Source: Paracoccus sulfuroxidans
GTDB lineage: Bacteria > Pseudomonadota > Alphaproteobacteria > Rhodobacterales > Rhodobacteraceae
Assembly: GCF_007830335.1 (NCBI RefSeq)
Contig: NZ_VLKU01000016.1
Location: 26,445-90,444, forward strand
Direction: 5' to 3'
Length of the DNA: 64,000 bases
Below are positions 7,211 to 16,783 of the stretch, piece by piece; position 1 is the first letter of the stretch, and each line of letters starts with the position of its first letter. The notes under the pieces were generated by a model. That model saw only the letters and a list, made by a program, of their open reading frames with translations. It had not been told where the DNA came from and made no database searches. A program made the translations under genes and the position numbers.

Positions 7211-9241
7211 TCATGAGCCGATTCTGGCCTCCATGCGCGCCATTTTCCGGCGTGCGGCCTCCGTCTTCGCGGGCGAGACAGGCGAGGCGTTCGGCGCGCT
7301 ATCCTCGGCGCTGCTGTTGACTGATTGGGTCTTCTTGAGATCTTCAGTCGCATCGGCGATCGCCTGCCGATGATCCGGAGGATTTGAGACCTCGTCCCTC
7401 CCGCCTGCCGAAGATGGACACGAGCTGTCGTGAGGCGGCCTCACGGACGCTGGCGCATCACTGGCACGGTCCGATTGATACTCGATCAGCCGCACCTTCG
7501 AGAGCGCCGTCACCTGGGTCATCAGCGCCTGAACCTGCTCGCTCAACGCGCCGATCTCGCGATGCGACGCAGAGGGGTAGGGCAGGGGGCCTGTCTGCGC
7601 CGCCATGATTTTCTGGAAGGACGGATCTTCGTAATAGACGATGCGCTGCGCCAGGATGGGATGCTGACGCTCGGGGATCAGAATGACCTGATTGCGGTCA
7701 AGCTTGGTGATTTCATCGGGCGACAGGAGCGGGCGTTCCTCGTTGCGCCGTGAGATCGAGCGGCGCAGAAGCCCACCCTTGTCGGGCGCGTAGCTGTCGC
7801 TGATCGAGAGCCGGGTCGTCTTGCCCAGTAGCTCGGAAATCTCGTTGGCCGTCATCTTGTCGTTGGCCGCGAGGTAGAGCTTCATGCCGCAGGCCGATTC
7901 AATGGAGAGCCGTTCCTCCTTGCTGTAGATGTTTTCCAGGCCGGGGATCGACTGGGTGATGATCGACACCCGCGCACCATGGCCCGCGAGTTGCTTCAGG
8001 GCCTGGACCACGATCTTCATGCGGCCGAGCTGGTCGAACTCATCGAGGACCATCTTGACCGGCCAGGGCTCGCGCTCGGGATCAGGCATGGTCGCGCGCA
8101 ATGTGGCGATCAATTCGCCGAAAACCAGGCGGATTAGCGGTGCCAGTGTCTCGATCGAATCCGCGTTCACCACCAGATAGACCGCCATGGGTCGGCGGCG
8201 CAGATCGGAGAAGGAGAAGTCATTGCCACTTGTGGCGAAGTCCACCGCCGGGTTATTCCAGAGTGCCATTCCCGCCCCGCCAAGCACCGAGGCATGCGAT
8301 GACAGCACCTTGCCATCATAGGCCGAGAACTTGCGGAAGGTCTCGGCGGCGTTGGGGTGTTTCACCTCCAACGCATGGGCAGCATAGGCGCCCTGTGACG
8401 CGCCCTGCCCAAAGAGAATGCGGTTGATCTCGCCGAGCGTGGGGCGACCGCGCTCGATCGCCAGCAGCCCCGCCGCGACAAAGAGCTGCCGCCCTTCCGA
8501 GAGGAAGTCACCCGCGTTGCCCTTTTCCGAGACCGTCAGGAAGTAGTCCGCGATCTTGGCGAGTTCGGTATAGCGTTCCGCCGGATGCATGACCCGGGCC
8601 ACGCGTTCCAGCGGATTGTAGCGATGGCTCGAATGCGCGAAGTCGAAGGGAGAGAAGCGGAACACCTCATCGCCCATGGAGACCCGGTGCCGGGACGTCG
8701 CCTCGAAGATCTCGCCCTTCACATCGAGGACGACAACGCTGCCCGGAAACATCAGCACGTTGGGGTTGACGTAGCCGACGCCCTTACCGGCGCGGGTCGG
8801 GGCGACGACAAGGCAATGCGGAAACTTGTCATACTCTGCCGAGATGAAGCGACCGGACAGTAAGAGCCGCCCGAGCCAGCCGAAGCGATAGAGCTTGCCA
8901 AAGACCAGCCCGCGGCCAACCGGCTGCAAGAGCTGATTGCGGCGCATCTCACGGCGGCTCTGGAAATGGGCCTGCCCGTATTGCGTCAGCTTGTGGCCGA
9001 AGCTGATGACCAGAGCCACCAGCCCAAGAGCCACAGATCCAGCCAGGGCAATGCTATAGGCAAAGCGCCATGGATCTGTCTGTGCCGCCCGAAAGCCCGG
9101 GAACTCGGTCAGCAGCACAAAAGGATTGGCGGTATTGAGGTCCTGGCCCAGATGCCAGGCCAGCCACAGGCCACCCGCCATGGAGCCGATCAAGGCTCCA
9201 CAGATGAGACCGAAGGGGATTGCAATCAGCGTGCGGTTCAT
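7211..9241 (-). CDS. virD4: Type IV coupling protein VirD4/TraG
   Basis: A 676-residue hexameric DNA-pump ATPase that links the relaxosome to the secretion channel at the inner membrane. The start is the ATG at 9241 (MNRTLIAIPFGL), because two membrane segments follow directly (residues 5-30 and 55-80). Walker A is APTRAGKGVGYV and Walker B is MVLDEFDQLGRM, with the family signature SIITQSIPGLENIY. The C-terminal 120 residues are Ser/Asp-rich and variable. It is the last gene of the operon, 10 bases after the 408-residue gene, and has no visible defect. Confidence 0.95.
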   Translation of the reverse strand: MNRTLIAIPFGLICGALIGSMAGGLWLAWHLGQDLNTANPFVLLTEFPGFRAAQTDPWRFAYSIALAGSVALGLVALVISFGHKLTQYGQAHFQSRREMRRNQLLQPVGRGLVFGKLYRFGWLGRLLLSGRFISAEYDKFPHCLVVAPTRAGKGVGYVNPNVLMFPGSVVVLDVKGEIFEATSRHRVSMGDEVFRFSPFDFAHSSHRYNPLERVARVMHPAERYTELAKIADYFLTVSEKGNAGDFLSEGRQLFVAAGLLAIERGRPTLGEINRILFGQGASQGAYAAHALEVKHPNAAETFRKFSAYDGKVLSSHASVLGGAGMALWNNPAVDFATSGNDFSFSDLRRRPMAVYLVVNADSIETLAPLIRLVFGELIATLRATMPDPEREPWPVKMVLDEFDQLGRMKIVVQALKQLAGHGARVSIITQSIPGLENIYSKEERLSIESACGMKLYLAANDKMTANEISELLGKTTRLSISDSYAPDKGGLLRRSISRRNEERPLLSPDEITKLDRNQVILIPERQHPILAQRIVYYEDPSFQKIMAAQTGPLPYPSASHREIGALSEQVQALMTQVTALSKVRLIEYQSDRASDAPASVRPPHDSSCPSSAGGRDEVSNPPDHRQAIADATEDLKKTQSVNSSAEDSAPNASPVSPAKTEAARRKMARMEARIGS

Positions 9242-9251
9242 GTTCGTCCCC

Positions 9252-10478
9252 TCACAGATCAAGGTCGAGACCGCTGTCGCGGTCGATGACGGTGGCTTGC
9301 GACAGGGTTTGTTCTGGCGCGGCATCACGCAGCGCCTCATGCGTTTCAGCCATCATGCGAATCGCCGCCCCTATGATTGCCACCCGCGCCGGATCAGACA
9401 CATCGCGGCTGAGATCGGTGCTGTCGCCCGACCGCAGCCGTTCCATGGCCCCTTGTCCATAATGTGCCTCGACATCGCGCCGGAAGGCGGCGGCCTGCTC
9501 TTCCCTGCGGAACTGCGGCCGCTCGCCTGCGATCACCGCATCGGCCATTTCGTCAAAAGCCGTCGTGATCCGCGCCGCGCGGGCCTCTGCGATGACGGCC
9601 TGTGGGTCGCGGTTGGGCGCAGGTTCGGTTGACACGTTCACGTCGCGGCCTGGGTCAGCGAAGGGCCTGCCATGGACATAGATAACAGACTCGCCACGGG
9701 CCTCGGCTTCACGGCCCGCCGTCACAGCTTCTTGCTGTTGGGTAGCCACCTGTCCTTCACGCGACTGGCCGAGTTCTACGATTTCGCGCCGAAACGCCTC
9801 ATCGCCATCACCGAACTGCATATGAGCATAGTAAGATTGCGCGACAGCCCGGGCTTCCCTGGCGGTGTCAAAGGCCACAGCCGAATAAGAATAGACCTCT
9901 TCGCCACCCATGTAGGACGTCTCGACGGCCGGATGGAATTTGCCATCGATCACCGCGACGGAAAGGCGATATTCATTGGCCCCATCCTCGACCTCCCACT
10001 CACCGATTTCGGTCATTTCCGGGTGGGATTCCCAGTATTCCTTCTCCCATTCGGCGAAGTTTATGGCCAGGTGGGCTGCGCCATAGGCCGATCCGACGCC
10101 GACATAGGCCGCAAAGCGGTCGTCATGCGTTTCGAGATCGAGCTTGTTGTCCTTGGCCCAGGCCAGCACATCGGCCTCGACCTTTGCCACCAGCTTGGCC
10201 TTGTCGGCCCAATCCTCGGCACGCCATTCGGAGGTTTCGCCGGGGTCGATCCGCTCCAGCTTCAGATGGGCGGCGCGGTCCGGCGCGGGGATCTCCGCCA
10301 ACTTCGACAGATAGTCCACCGCCTCCTTGCGGGCAAAACCGATCAGTTCACGCTGATCCGTTGCGATCGCCAGCGCCGCTGCGCGCTGCACCTCGCGGTT
10401 CTGCGAATAATCGGGACGGATCATGCGCTGGATGCTATCCAGAACACGGGCAAACATGTTGGGGTGTTCTTCAGCCAT
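9252..10478 (-). CDS. T4SS-associated protein of unknown function with a relaxase-like C-terminal module
   Basis: A 408-residue acidic protein with no membrane segment. Residues 60-180 are rich in charged and aromatic residues (EWEKEYWESHPEMTEIGEWE). Residues from about 315 on (FRREEQAAAFRRDVEAHYG, RLRSGDSTDL) align with the C-terminal part of the relaxase at 31200-33047 (FGHEEQAARFANDLKERYG, RIAQGDDRAL). This suggests a shared interaction module, perhaps for docking substrate to the coupling protein encoded next to it. It lies in the operon between the 53-residue gene and virD4. Family name not recognised. Confidence 0.85.
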   Translation of the reverse strand: MAEEHPNMFARVLDSIQRMIRPDYSQNREVQRAAALAIATDQRELIGFARKEAVDYLSKLAEIPAPDRAAHLKLERIDPGETSEWRAEDWADKAKLVAKVEADVLAWAKDNKLDLETHDDRFAAYVGVGSAYGAAHLAINFAEWEKEYWESHPEMTEIGEWEVEDGANEYRLSVAVIDGKFHPAVETSYMGGEEVYSYSAVAFDTAREARAVAQSYYAHMQFGDGDEAFRREIVELGQSREGQVATQQQEAVTAGREAEARGESVIYVHGRPFADPGRDVNVSTEPAPNRDPQAVIAEARAARITTAFDEMADAVIAGERPQFRREEQAAAFRRDVEAHYGQGAMERLRSGDSTDLSRDVSDPARVAIIGAAIRMMAETHEALRDAAPEQTLSQATVIDRDSGLDLDL

Positions 10479-10499
10479 TGTCAGTCCTCCATCTGGGGA

Positions 10500-10661
10500 T
10501 CAGTAGCCAAGCCAGCCGAAGAGTTCGGCGGTTGTCGTGAAGCGGGTGGGACCGAGGTCCTTGCGGGCCTCGGCCGGATCGAGGCCGTGATCGCGGACCA
10601 GCCGTTCGGCCTGCTTTTCGGTGAGGCGGGGATAGGCGCGGGCAAATTCCTCGCTGGTCAT
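10500..10661 (-). CDS. Small 53-residue protein of the T4SS operon
   Basis: The ATG at 10661 overlaps the virB11 stop (ATGA), and the frame runs 53 codons to TGA at 10500-10502. It begins MTSEEFARAYPRLTEKQ and ends ELFGWLGY. It has the same codon bias as the operon and fills the virB11-to-next-gene gap exactly, so it is likely real. Residues 3-35 look like a small helical DNA- or protein-binding unit (EFARAYPRLTEKQAERLV). Function unknown. Confidence 0.6.
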   Translation of the reverse strand: MTSEEFARAYPRLTEKQAERLVRDHGLDPAEARKDLGPTRFTTTAELFGWLGY

Positions 10662-11674
10662 GCCGCCTCGCTTTCCAGCACAAAGCCATCGAGCGCGGGC
10701 ATCCAGATTTCCATGACGCCGCGCCGGTCGCCCGCGCGGCCCACCTGGATCACCACGTCAATGGCGCCGCGCACATAGCGCTGGATCTCGCCGTAGCTCA
10801 TGCCGAGACCGCCCTTTGCGACCATGAATGCCAGCCGATCGAGCGCCTTACGGGCCGATTGCGCATGGATCGTGGTGAAGGAGCCCTCATGGCCGGTGTT
10901 GATCGCCTCCAGAAAGGTGATTGCCTCGATGCCGCGCAACTCACCGAGGATGATCCGGTCAGGTCGCAGCCGCAGCGTCGCTTCCAGCAGCCGGTCGGCC
11001 GAGCGGGGCGAGCTTTCCTTCCGGTCCGCGATCAGGTTCACCACATTCGGCAGATCGGGCAGCAGCTCATTGGCATCCTGGATGAGCGCGAGGCGCTGTT
11101 CCGGCGCGACCATCCAGAGCAGACGGCGTGATAGTTCCGTCTTGCCACCCGACGTGATCCCCGAGATCAGGACGTTCAGCCTCTGACCCACCACCTCGCA
11201 GCAGAAGGCGTCAAACTCATCTTCCGAACCAATCGTCAGCCCGGCCTTCAAGCGCCCGAGGATCGATGCGCGCTCTTCCTCCATCGAAAGCTTCACATCA
11301 CGCAAGAGACCAAACCGATGTGGGGCCGCCCCGGCTGCACGGGGACGGAAGAGCCGCAGCGAGATCACCGTGCCGGTGGCCGAGGCCGGGGGCACAATGA
11401 CCTGACAGCGCAGGTTCACCCCCTCGAACTCCACCGAGGCCGAGACCATGGGGGCGATCTCATTGAGCGAAAGCGACTGGTCATTGGCGATCTGCTTGCC
11501 GAGATCGCGGGCAAAATGCGGCTCCAGTCCCGGCAGGCTGGCCTCCTGCATCACCGCCTGGCCCGCCCGTTCCGTCCAGATCCGGCCGTCCCCGTTCAGC
11601 GCAATCTCGATCATCGCGGGATCGCGGATCAGCGCGCCGATCTGGTTGAGATAATGGTGAAGATAGCCCGCCAT
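10658..11674 (-). CDS. virB11: T4SS ATPase VirB11
   Basis: A 338-residue hexameric cytoplasmic ATPase of the VirB11/PulE class. The N-terminal domain holds NGDGRIWTERAG and QVIVPPASATGTVISLRL. The ATPase core has Walker A GITSGGKTELSRRL, an Asp box (DANELL), Walker B RIILGELRGIEAITFLEA and the His box GSFTTIHA. Its ATG overlaps the virB10 stop (TAATG). It drives pilus assembly and substrate transfer together with VirB4 and VirD4. Confidence 0.96.
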   Translation of the reverse strand: MAGYLHHYLNQIGALIRDPAMIEIALNGDGRIWTERAGQAVMQEASLPGLEPHFARDLGKQIANDQSLSLNEIAPMVSASVEFEGVNLRCQVIVPPASATGTVISLRLFRPRAAGAAPHRFGLLRDVKLSMEEERASILGRLKAGLTIGSEDEFDAFCCEVVGQRLNVLISGITSGGKTELSRRLLWMVAPEQRLALIQDANELLPDLPNVVNLIADRKESSPRSADRLLEATLRLRPDRIILGELRGIEAITFLEAINTGHEGSFTTIHAQSARKALDRLAFMVAKGGLGMSYGEIQRYVRGAIDVVIQVGRAGDRRGVMEIWMPALDGFVLESEAA

Positions 11675-13026
11675 TACAGCATCTCCACATCGGCATTGAC
11701 CTGCACCATCACCACCGCGCCCTGGTCGATGCTGATGGTCGTCGGAATATCGAGATAGCCCTGCATCACCTCGCTCAGCGCCGAGGTGGAGTTCTGCGCG
11801 ACGTCCGACGCCGCCTCCGACCAGCTGTCGCGCCGGTTGCCGGTGTCGGTCTCGCTTTCCAGCGCCGCCGTCAGGATCGCCGGAATGCCGCCGATCACCG
11901 AGACCGCCGCCGCGCCCATGAACCGGGCGAAGGTGTGATTGCGCACCTTGCCGGTCAGACCGGACCGACCGATCCGGTCGGTGCCATAGGCGGCGAGCTC
12001 GGCCGACTGGCCGTCGGGCGTCACCACCCGGTCCCAGGCCACCAGAACCCGGCGCTGGCCGCGATCAATGTCCGAGCTGTAGCGCCCGAAGAGCTTCGAG
12101 CCGCGCGGGATCACCACATTCGACATGTCCATCGAGAAGACGTCATAGCTGACGGTCGCGATGACATTGCCCTCAAGGCTTGACTGGATCGCGGTCTGCA
12201 GCGTGGCCTCGATGAGCGTGCCCTGCACGACCGTCTTCGACGGATTGGCGATGACTTCGGCTTGCGTCACACTGGCGCGCGTGGCCCCGGCGCGCACAAA
12301 TGCCTCATCGCCTTCATATCGCTGGCCCGCATCGCCTTCGCCCTGAGCGCCCGTTCCGCTGCCTCCGGCGCGATATGCCACCATGGGCGAGCCATTCTGG
12401 GCGATCCGCTGCGCCTCGGCCGCCGCCCGGCGCGCTTCGAGATCGGCGAGACGCTGCGCCTCGCCATCATCAAACTCCTGCGCCGGAAGTCCGAGCATGT
12501 TCTGCGTCCCGAGCTGCGTTTGCAGCCGGAGGTTTTCCCGTTCGAGTTCGGCATAAGCGTTCTCCTGATCGGTGGCCCGCTGACGCAGGCTGTCCATTTC
12601 CGCCTGCAGGGCCGCCAGTTCCGGCGACGCCTCCGCAGGCTTGTTCCTCAGCGCCTCCATCTGGGCCTGAAGTTCGGCGAGCGTGGCGCGCAGCCGCTCG
12701 GCTTCCGGATCGACGACAAGCGCCACAGGTTCTGCCACAGGCTCCGGCTCTGCTTGCGGCGTCACGATGGCGGGCTGTGCACGCGGCACCCGCGTCGTGA
12801 ACCCGGCCATGCCCAGGTCTTCCTGAAACTCGGCGCTCTCGGAGGTCTCCACCTCTGGCCGGGCTTCCTCGGCTGCGGGAACCGAGGCGACATAGCCACC
12901 GATCCCGAGACCGGCCACCAGCACGGCGGCATAGGGCCCATAGGTTTTGACCAGCGAGGGCTTCGGGGGCGGTTTGCGCAAGCTCTGAAGACGGTCCTGC
13001 ACCTTGTCCTGGTTCGTTTCGGTCAT
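11674..13026 (-). CDS. virB10: T4SS core-complex protein VirB10
   Basis: A 450-residue protein spanning the envelope. The ATG at 13026 (MTETNQDKVQDR) is preferred over one 21 bases upstream, which would overlap virB9. A single inner-membrane segment is at about 35-52 (YAAVLVAGLGIGGYVASV). A Pro/Glu-rich and coiled-coil stretch with many Gln/Ala residues runs to about 210. The TrbI/VirB10 beta-barrel follows (TLIEATLQTAIQSSLEGNV, VIPRGSKLFGRYSSDIDRGQ, GLTGKVRNHTFARF). It forms the outer-membrane cap with VirB9. Confidence 0.95.
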   Translation of the reverse strand: MTETNQDKVQDRLQSLRKPPPKPSLVKTYGPYAAVLVAGLGIGGYVASVPAAEEARPEVETSESAEFQEDLGMAGFTTRVPRAQPAIVTPQAEPEPVAEPVALVVDPEAERLRATLAELQAQMEALRNKPAEASPELAALQAEMDSLRQRATDQENAYAELERENLRLQTQLGTQNMLGLPAQEFDDGEAQRLADLEARRAAAEAQRIAQNGSPMVAYRAGGSGTGAQGEGDAGQRYEGDEAFVRAGATRASVTQAEVIANPSKTVVQGTLIEATLQTAIQSSLEGNVIATVSYDVFSMDMSNVVIPRGSKLFGRYSSDIDRGQRRVLVAWDRVVTPDGQSAELAAYGTDRIGRSGLTGKVRNHTFARFMGAAAVSVIGGIPAILTAALESETDTGNRRDSWSEAASDVAQNSTSALSEVMQGYLDIPTTISIDQGAVVMVQVNADVEML

Positions 13027-13033
13027 GGCTGGA

Positions 13034-13741
13034 TTACCTTCCCTCAATGCAGGCGTGATCGTCGCCGTAGCGCACGATCCACCGCTGCGACCGCCCCGCG
13101 ACCACGATCACGGAGCCTTTCATGGTGCTGTTGACGGCATATTCGCGGCCCTTCTCATCCACCCGGAAGACGGTCGGCGTGGCCGCACCCTGCGGGATCT
13201 GGAAGAAGGTCTTTGCGCCATCATCGGAGATGCCGATGGGCGCGAAGGCCGCGCCCTGCGTGCGGCTGAGAATCCGGTAGCGCATCTGTGGCAACGGCGC
13301 TTCCGGAATGGGCCTGACCGTGGCGGCGCTGGAGGACGACGTACGCCCGCTGCCCGGCACCGAGAACTTGACCGACCAGGACGGCTGGCGTTTGCCCTCG
13401 ACCACGTTCAGGAAGTAAAAGCGCCGGTTGGTCTCGACCGTGACATTGGTATGGGCCCCGTCGATCACCGGCTTGATGGTGAAGACGTTGTTGCCTTCCA
13501 GCTTTTCGACCTGGAAACCTTCGGTGTCTCCGGCCGCGATCGAGCGGATGGTCTCGCCATCGCCGAGCTCGATCATGGTGATGTTGCGCACCCGCGTTGG
13601 CACCGTATAGACCTGCCCCTCCTGATAAGTGGCATAGGTGATCCGGCCATCGCGCGACCCCGAACGCGGGCTGATCTCGGCATGAACGAGGGTGGGAAGG
13701 GTCAGGGCGGCAACAGCCGCAGCCATCAGCGTCTTCATCAT
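13034..13741 (-). CDS. virB9: T4SS core-complex protein VirB9
   Basis: A 235-residue periplasmic/outer-membrane protein with a signal peptide (MMKTLMAAAVAALTLPTLVHA). It has the family blocks SRDGRITYATYQEGQVYTV, SWSVKFSVPG and KTFFQIP, and a C-terminal IVRYGDDHACIEGR. It pairs with VirB10 and the lipoprotein VirB7. It overlaps virB8 by 4 bases. Confidence 0.95.
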   Translation of the reverse strand: MMKTLMAAAVAALTLPTLVHAEISPRSGSRDGRITYATYQEGQVYTVPTRVRNITMIELGDGETIRSIAAGDTEGFQVEKLEGNNVFTIKPVIDGAHTNVTVETNRRFYFLNVVEGKRQPSWSVKFSVPGSGRTSSSSAATVRPIPEAPLPQMRYRILSRTQGAAFAPIGISDDGAKTFFQIPQGAATPTVFRVDEKGREYAVNSTMKGSVIVVAGRSQRWIVRYGDDHACIEGR

Positions 13742-14409
13742 TTCTCTTCCTCCAGGGATTCCGCGGTGACGCGGTAATTGTTGACGACAAAACCAAGGGG
13801 ATTTTCCCAGACGAGCTCGACCGCGCTTTCGGTGGAGGGCTGGAATTGATAGGTGACGGTGGCGTAGAACTTGCCCACGCGATCATCTTCGCCCGGCTGC
13901 GAGAAGGTCTTGGTGAAGCGCACCGTGGCGGTGGTCTCGCTGATCTCGCTGATGCTCAGCACCTTGATCTCGACCTTGCCCGAATTGCCGTAAAGCGTCG
14001 GCGGGTAGTTCGGATTGGCCGGGTTCCAGAGGCTGCGGAGCTTGTCCTTTTCGAGCAGGCTCGACATGCGATAGACCTTGAGCATGCGGTGCTCATTGTC
14101 ATGTTCGTCATAGGTCTCGCGATCCATGACATAATTGAAGAGCAGCCCTTTCCTGACCGCTTCGGCCTCGTTCATCGTCGCAGGCTCGACCTGGACGATC
14201 CGGCTGGCCATGCCGGTGTCCTTGTCCACCATCACCACGAAGGCTTCGGTCTGTTTGAGGGGCAGGGTGGCCAGGGCCGCACCGATGCCCCCGGCGGCGA
14301 TCACTAGCCCGACCGTGCCGATGATGAAGCCCCGGCGCTCGCGGCGTTTTCCTTCGAGAAACAGCTCGCTTTCGAGAATCGTTCTCTGTTCAGACACTCG
14401 GTCTGTCAT
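13738..14409 (-). CDS. virB8: T4SS inner-membrane assembly protein VirB8
   Basis: A 223-residue bitopic protein. It has a short cytoplasmic N-terminus, a membrane segment at about 28-50 (IIGTVGLVIAAGGIGAALATL), and a periplasmic NTF2-like domain with YVMDRETYDEHD and RFTKTFSQPGEDDR. It nucleates the assembly of the channel. It is 42 bases from virB6. Confidence 0.95.
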   Translation of the reverse strand: MTDRVSEQRTILESELFLEGKRRERRGFIIGTVGLVIAAGGIGAALATLPLKQTEAFVVMVDKDTGMASRIVQVEPATMNEAEAVRKGLLFNYVMDRETYDEHDNEHRMLKVYRMSSLLEKDKLRSLWNPANPNYPPTLYGNSGKVEIKVLSISEISETTATVRFTKTFSQPGEDDRVGKFYATVTYQFQPSTESAVELVWENPLGFVVNNYRVTAESLEEEK

Positions 14410-14450
14410 GGCATTACCTCAGAATTGAATGGATCAGCGCGGAGCGTGGA

Positions 14451-15449
14451 TCAGGGTTTGGGTTCGGTGCCCAGTACCTTGGAAAGTCGGATTTTTTGAG
14501 CCAGCTTGCCGCCGCGTTCAGCCCAGACACGTTCACGGGCGTCTGCAGCATCTTTGCGCTTCACGCCGCCTGTCAGCATCCCGGAGCGGAACATCGTGGC
14601 GCGCTCACCAATCAGGCCCCGCGCCACACTGGTCACCGGAGCGGGCGTGATGCTGGCCAATCGGAACTGTCCCGACAGATGGCCGGCCGCCGAGGGAATG
14701 GACTTCAGCGCAAAGATCCCCACGAAGACCACGACGAAGAAGCCCAGGATGCTGCCCAGGGTGGCGTCGCCGCTGGTCGCCGCGACAGCCTGTTCTTCGC
14801 CCACCGCCACGATGCTGGTAATGATGGCCGAGGCGGCAATCGGATACATCAGATAGCCAACGAAGGATTCCAGCCAAGCTTCGAAGAGGTTTCGGGTCTT
14901 GTCAAAGATCGTGGCGATCATCGCCAGCGGCGCCACTCCGAGCAGGAAAGCGATCATGATCTTCGCAAATCCCACCACAAGGATATAGGCCGCCATCAGC
15001 GCGGAGAGGAACACATAGGCGATGCCGCCAATCACCCCACGCTGGATCGAGCCCCGCGAGGCCGAGACGGTGTCGACGGTATCCGCCATATTCTTGGCAA
15101 AGCTGTCCATTGCGGCATTGGGGTTGGAGTGCTCACCACCTTCGGCATCGAAGAGGCCCATGGCCAGATTACCCGATCCCTCCGACAGGGCGTGATAGAG
15201 CACCCCGAAGTTCGCCCAGCTGAGCGAGAAGGTGTAGACTAGGATCACCCGCCACATGAGCTGTTTTGTGTCCCGCAAAGACAGGCTCGCCGCGCCGAGG
15301 GCGATATTGATGCCGAGCGCGACGATGAAGATCGTCATCATGATGGTCATGATCGGGCCGAGCGCCTCGGCCGTGGTCTCGAAATAGCGCTCACCCGCCG
15401 AGGAAATGGACCGATCCAGACTGGTCAGAAGATCCGTGACCGTTGCCAT
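14451..15449 (-). CDS. virB6: T4SS polytopic inner-membrane protein VirB6/TrbL
   Basis: A 332-residue protein with about six hydrophobic segments between residues 30 and 240, the VirB6/TrbL profile. It includes the conserved GVAPLAMIATIFDKTRNLFEAWLESFVGYLMYPIA block with its central Trp. The tail after 245 is basic. The ATG overlaps the stop of the upstream 182-residue gene (TGATG). It forms part of the DNA path through the inner membrane. Confidence 0.93.
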   Translation of the reverse strand: MATVTDLLTSLDRSISSAGERYFETTAEALGPIMTIMMTIFIVALGINIALGAASLSLRDTKQLMWRVILVYTFSLSWANFGVLYHALSEGSGNLAMGLFDAEGGEHSNPNAAMDSFAKNMADTVDTVSASRGSIQRGVIGGIAYVFLSALMAAYILVVGFAKIMIAFLLGVAPLAMIATIFDKTRNLFEAWLESFVGYLMYPIAASAIITSIVAVGEEQAVAATSGDATLGSILGFFVVVFVGIFALKSIPSAAGHLSGQFRLASITPAPVTSVARGLIGERATMFRSGMLTGGVKRKDAADARERVWAERGGKLAQKIRLSKVLGTEPKP

Positions 15450-15997
15450 CAGAGCCTCCCGCCGCAGAGGTCTTCGACCTGCCAGCGCATCACGCGCGCT
15501 TCATCCCGCATCGGGTGGGTCACGACATCTTCGACATTTGCGACCTTCGCCTCTTCCATGAGGCGGGTCTCAAAACGTGTGAGGGTGTCCACCGGGATCA
15601 TCTTGCCCGTGCAGGTGCAGTCTTTCGTCGCCAGAACATTCGTCGTGACCAGATAGTCATTCATGTCCCGGCGACGGGCAGAGATGGCATTGCCCGGTTT
15701 GCCGAGCCAGGCCACCAGTTCCGGGGTTTTTGGGCAATCCGAATAGCGCACATTGCCTGCATCCTTCAGCGGCTCGACCTTTGGCACACCCTCCGCACCG
15801 AGGCGCAGCTCAAGGAAACGATCCTCCTCGGCCTGTTCCGCTTCGGACAGAGGCTGGATCGGAAGTGCATCGGCAGCGGGCGAGGGGGCAGGTTCGGGGG
15901 TGGGAGCAGAAGTCGGCGATGACAAGGACAGAAACACCGCGCTGGTCGCGAGTGCCCCGATCAACGCCCCGACCGTGCCGTAAAGCAGCTTGGTCAT
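15449..15997 (-). CDS. Hypothetical T4SS-associated membrane-anchored protein
   Basis: A 182-residue protein with an N-terminal membrane anchor (residues 5-27, ALIGALATSAVFLSL), a Pro/Ala-rich linker to about 50 and a periplasmic domain. That domain has several cysteines (YSDCPKTPE, KDCTCTGK, EDLCGGRL) that could form disulfides. It is coupled to virB6 by a one-base overlap. It is not one of the eleven canonical VirB proteins and its role is unknown. Confidence 0.85.
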   Translation of the reverse strand: MTKLLYGTVGALIGALATSAVFLSLSSPTSAPTPEPAPSPAADALPIQPLSEAEQAEEDRFLELRLGAEGVPKVEPLKDAGNVRYSDCPKTPELVAWLGKPGNAISARRRDMNDYLVTTNVLATKDCTCTGKMIPVDTLTRFETRLMEEAKVANVEDVVTHPMRDEARVMRWQVEDLCGGRL

Positions 15998-16000
15998 GGC

Positions 16001-16783
16001 TCAGTCCTCCATCTTGATCTGCAGGAACTTCTCTTCATCGGCAGCGGTCGCGGCGTCCATGACACCGGCCTCGCCCATGCCCACCGTCTGAACCGCCTCC
16101 ATCGCCCAGAGATTGGCCAGCGCAATCCCGAGTTCGGCGGTGACACGTGTGTTGAGGTCGATGGCCTGCTTGAGGTTCTCGCTGTCCTCAATCTTCGCCA
16201 CCAACCCGTCGATCCGGACAAGGCTCTCCCTGGCCTGTTGCGATGAGCTCTCGGCCGCCGCCGACATGAAGGCGTTGACATTGGCCGCCGTCCCGATCCG
16301 GGCCGTGGCCGCATTCTCGCTCTGCGTCAGTCCATCAACCTGTTCGCGGCTCATGCCCGCCGAGGCGAAGGTCTTGTCCACATGTGCCGAGACCGCGCCG
16401 CCGCCGAGCGTGCCGCCCGAGAGCGCCTGCGCCCAATTGCCCGACTTCGCGGCATCCAGAGAGCCGGTCAGATCGGCAAACTGCGGCAGGATCTCCTGCA
16501 GGAAGGTCGAGGGATCGAGACCCAGATCGGCCAGCGAGAACCCGTCGCGCAGGGCCGAGAGCTGGTTTTGCAAAAGCTGCACCTGCTCGATCAGCTTCAG
16601 CGTCTGATCGTCCAGCTTGAGGTTCGCGGCAATCTGCTCTTTCAACTGCAGCTTGGCCTCCGCCAGCTGGTCGGTCAGCTTGGCAATGCTCAACAGATCA
16701 ATTGTGGGCACGCCCTGCGCGCTGGCCTGAAGGCCGAAAGTCAGGGCGAGGGCGGTGGCAGAGAGAAACATCTTCATCATCAA
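16001..16783 (-). CDS. virB5: VirB5-like T4SS minor pilus protein
   Basis: A 260-residue secreted protein with signal peptide (LALTFGLQASA) and a long helical bundle rich in Gln/Ala/Leu: QGVPTIDLLSIAKLTDQL, QLLQNQLSALRDG. It ends DEEKFLQIKMED. This is the VirB5/TrbJ type that sits at the pilus tip. Its N- and C-terminal segments recur in the upstream lytic transglycosylase gene. The 182-residue gene follows after 3 bases. Confidence 0.85.
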   Translation of the reverse strand: MMMKMFLSATALALTFGLQASAQGVPTIDLLSIAKLTDQLAEAKLQLKEQIAANLKLDDQTLKLIEQVQLLQNQLSALRDGFSLADLGLDPSTFLQEILPQFADLTGSLDAAKSGNWAQALSGGTLGGGAVSAHVDKTFASAGMSREQVDGLTQSENAATARIGTAANVNAFMSAAAESSSQQARESLVRIDGLVAKIEDSENLKQAIDLNTRVTAELGIALANLWAMEAVQTVGMGEAGVMDAATAADEEKFLQIKMED

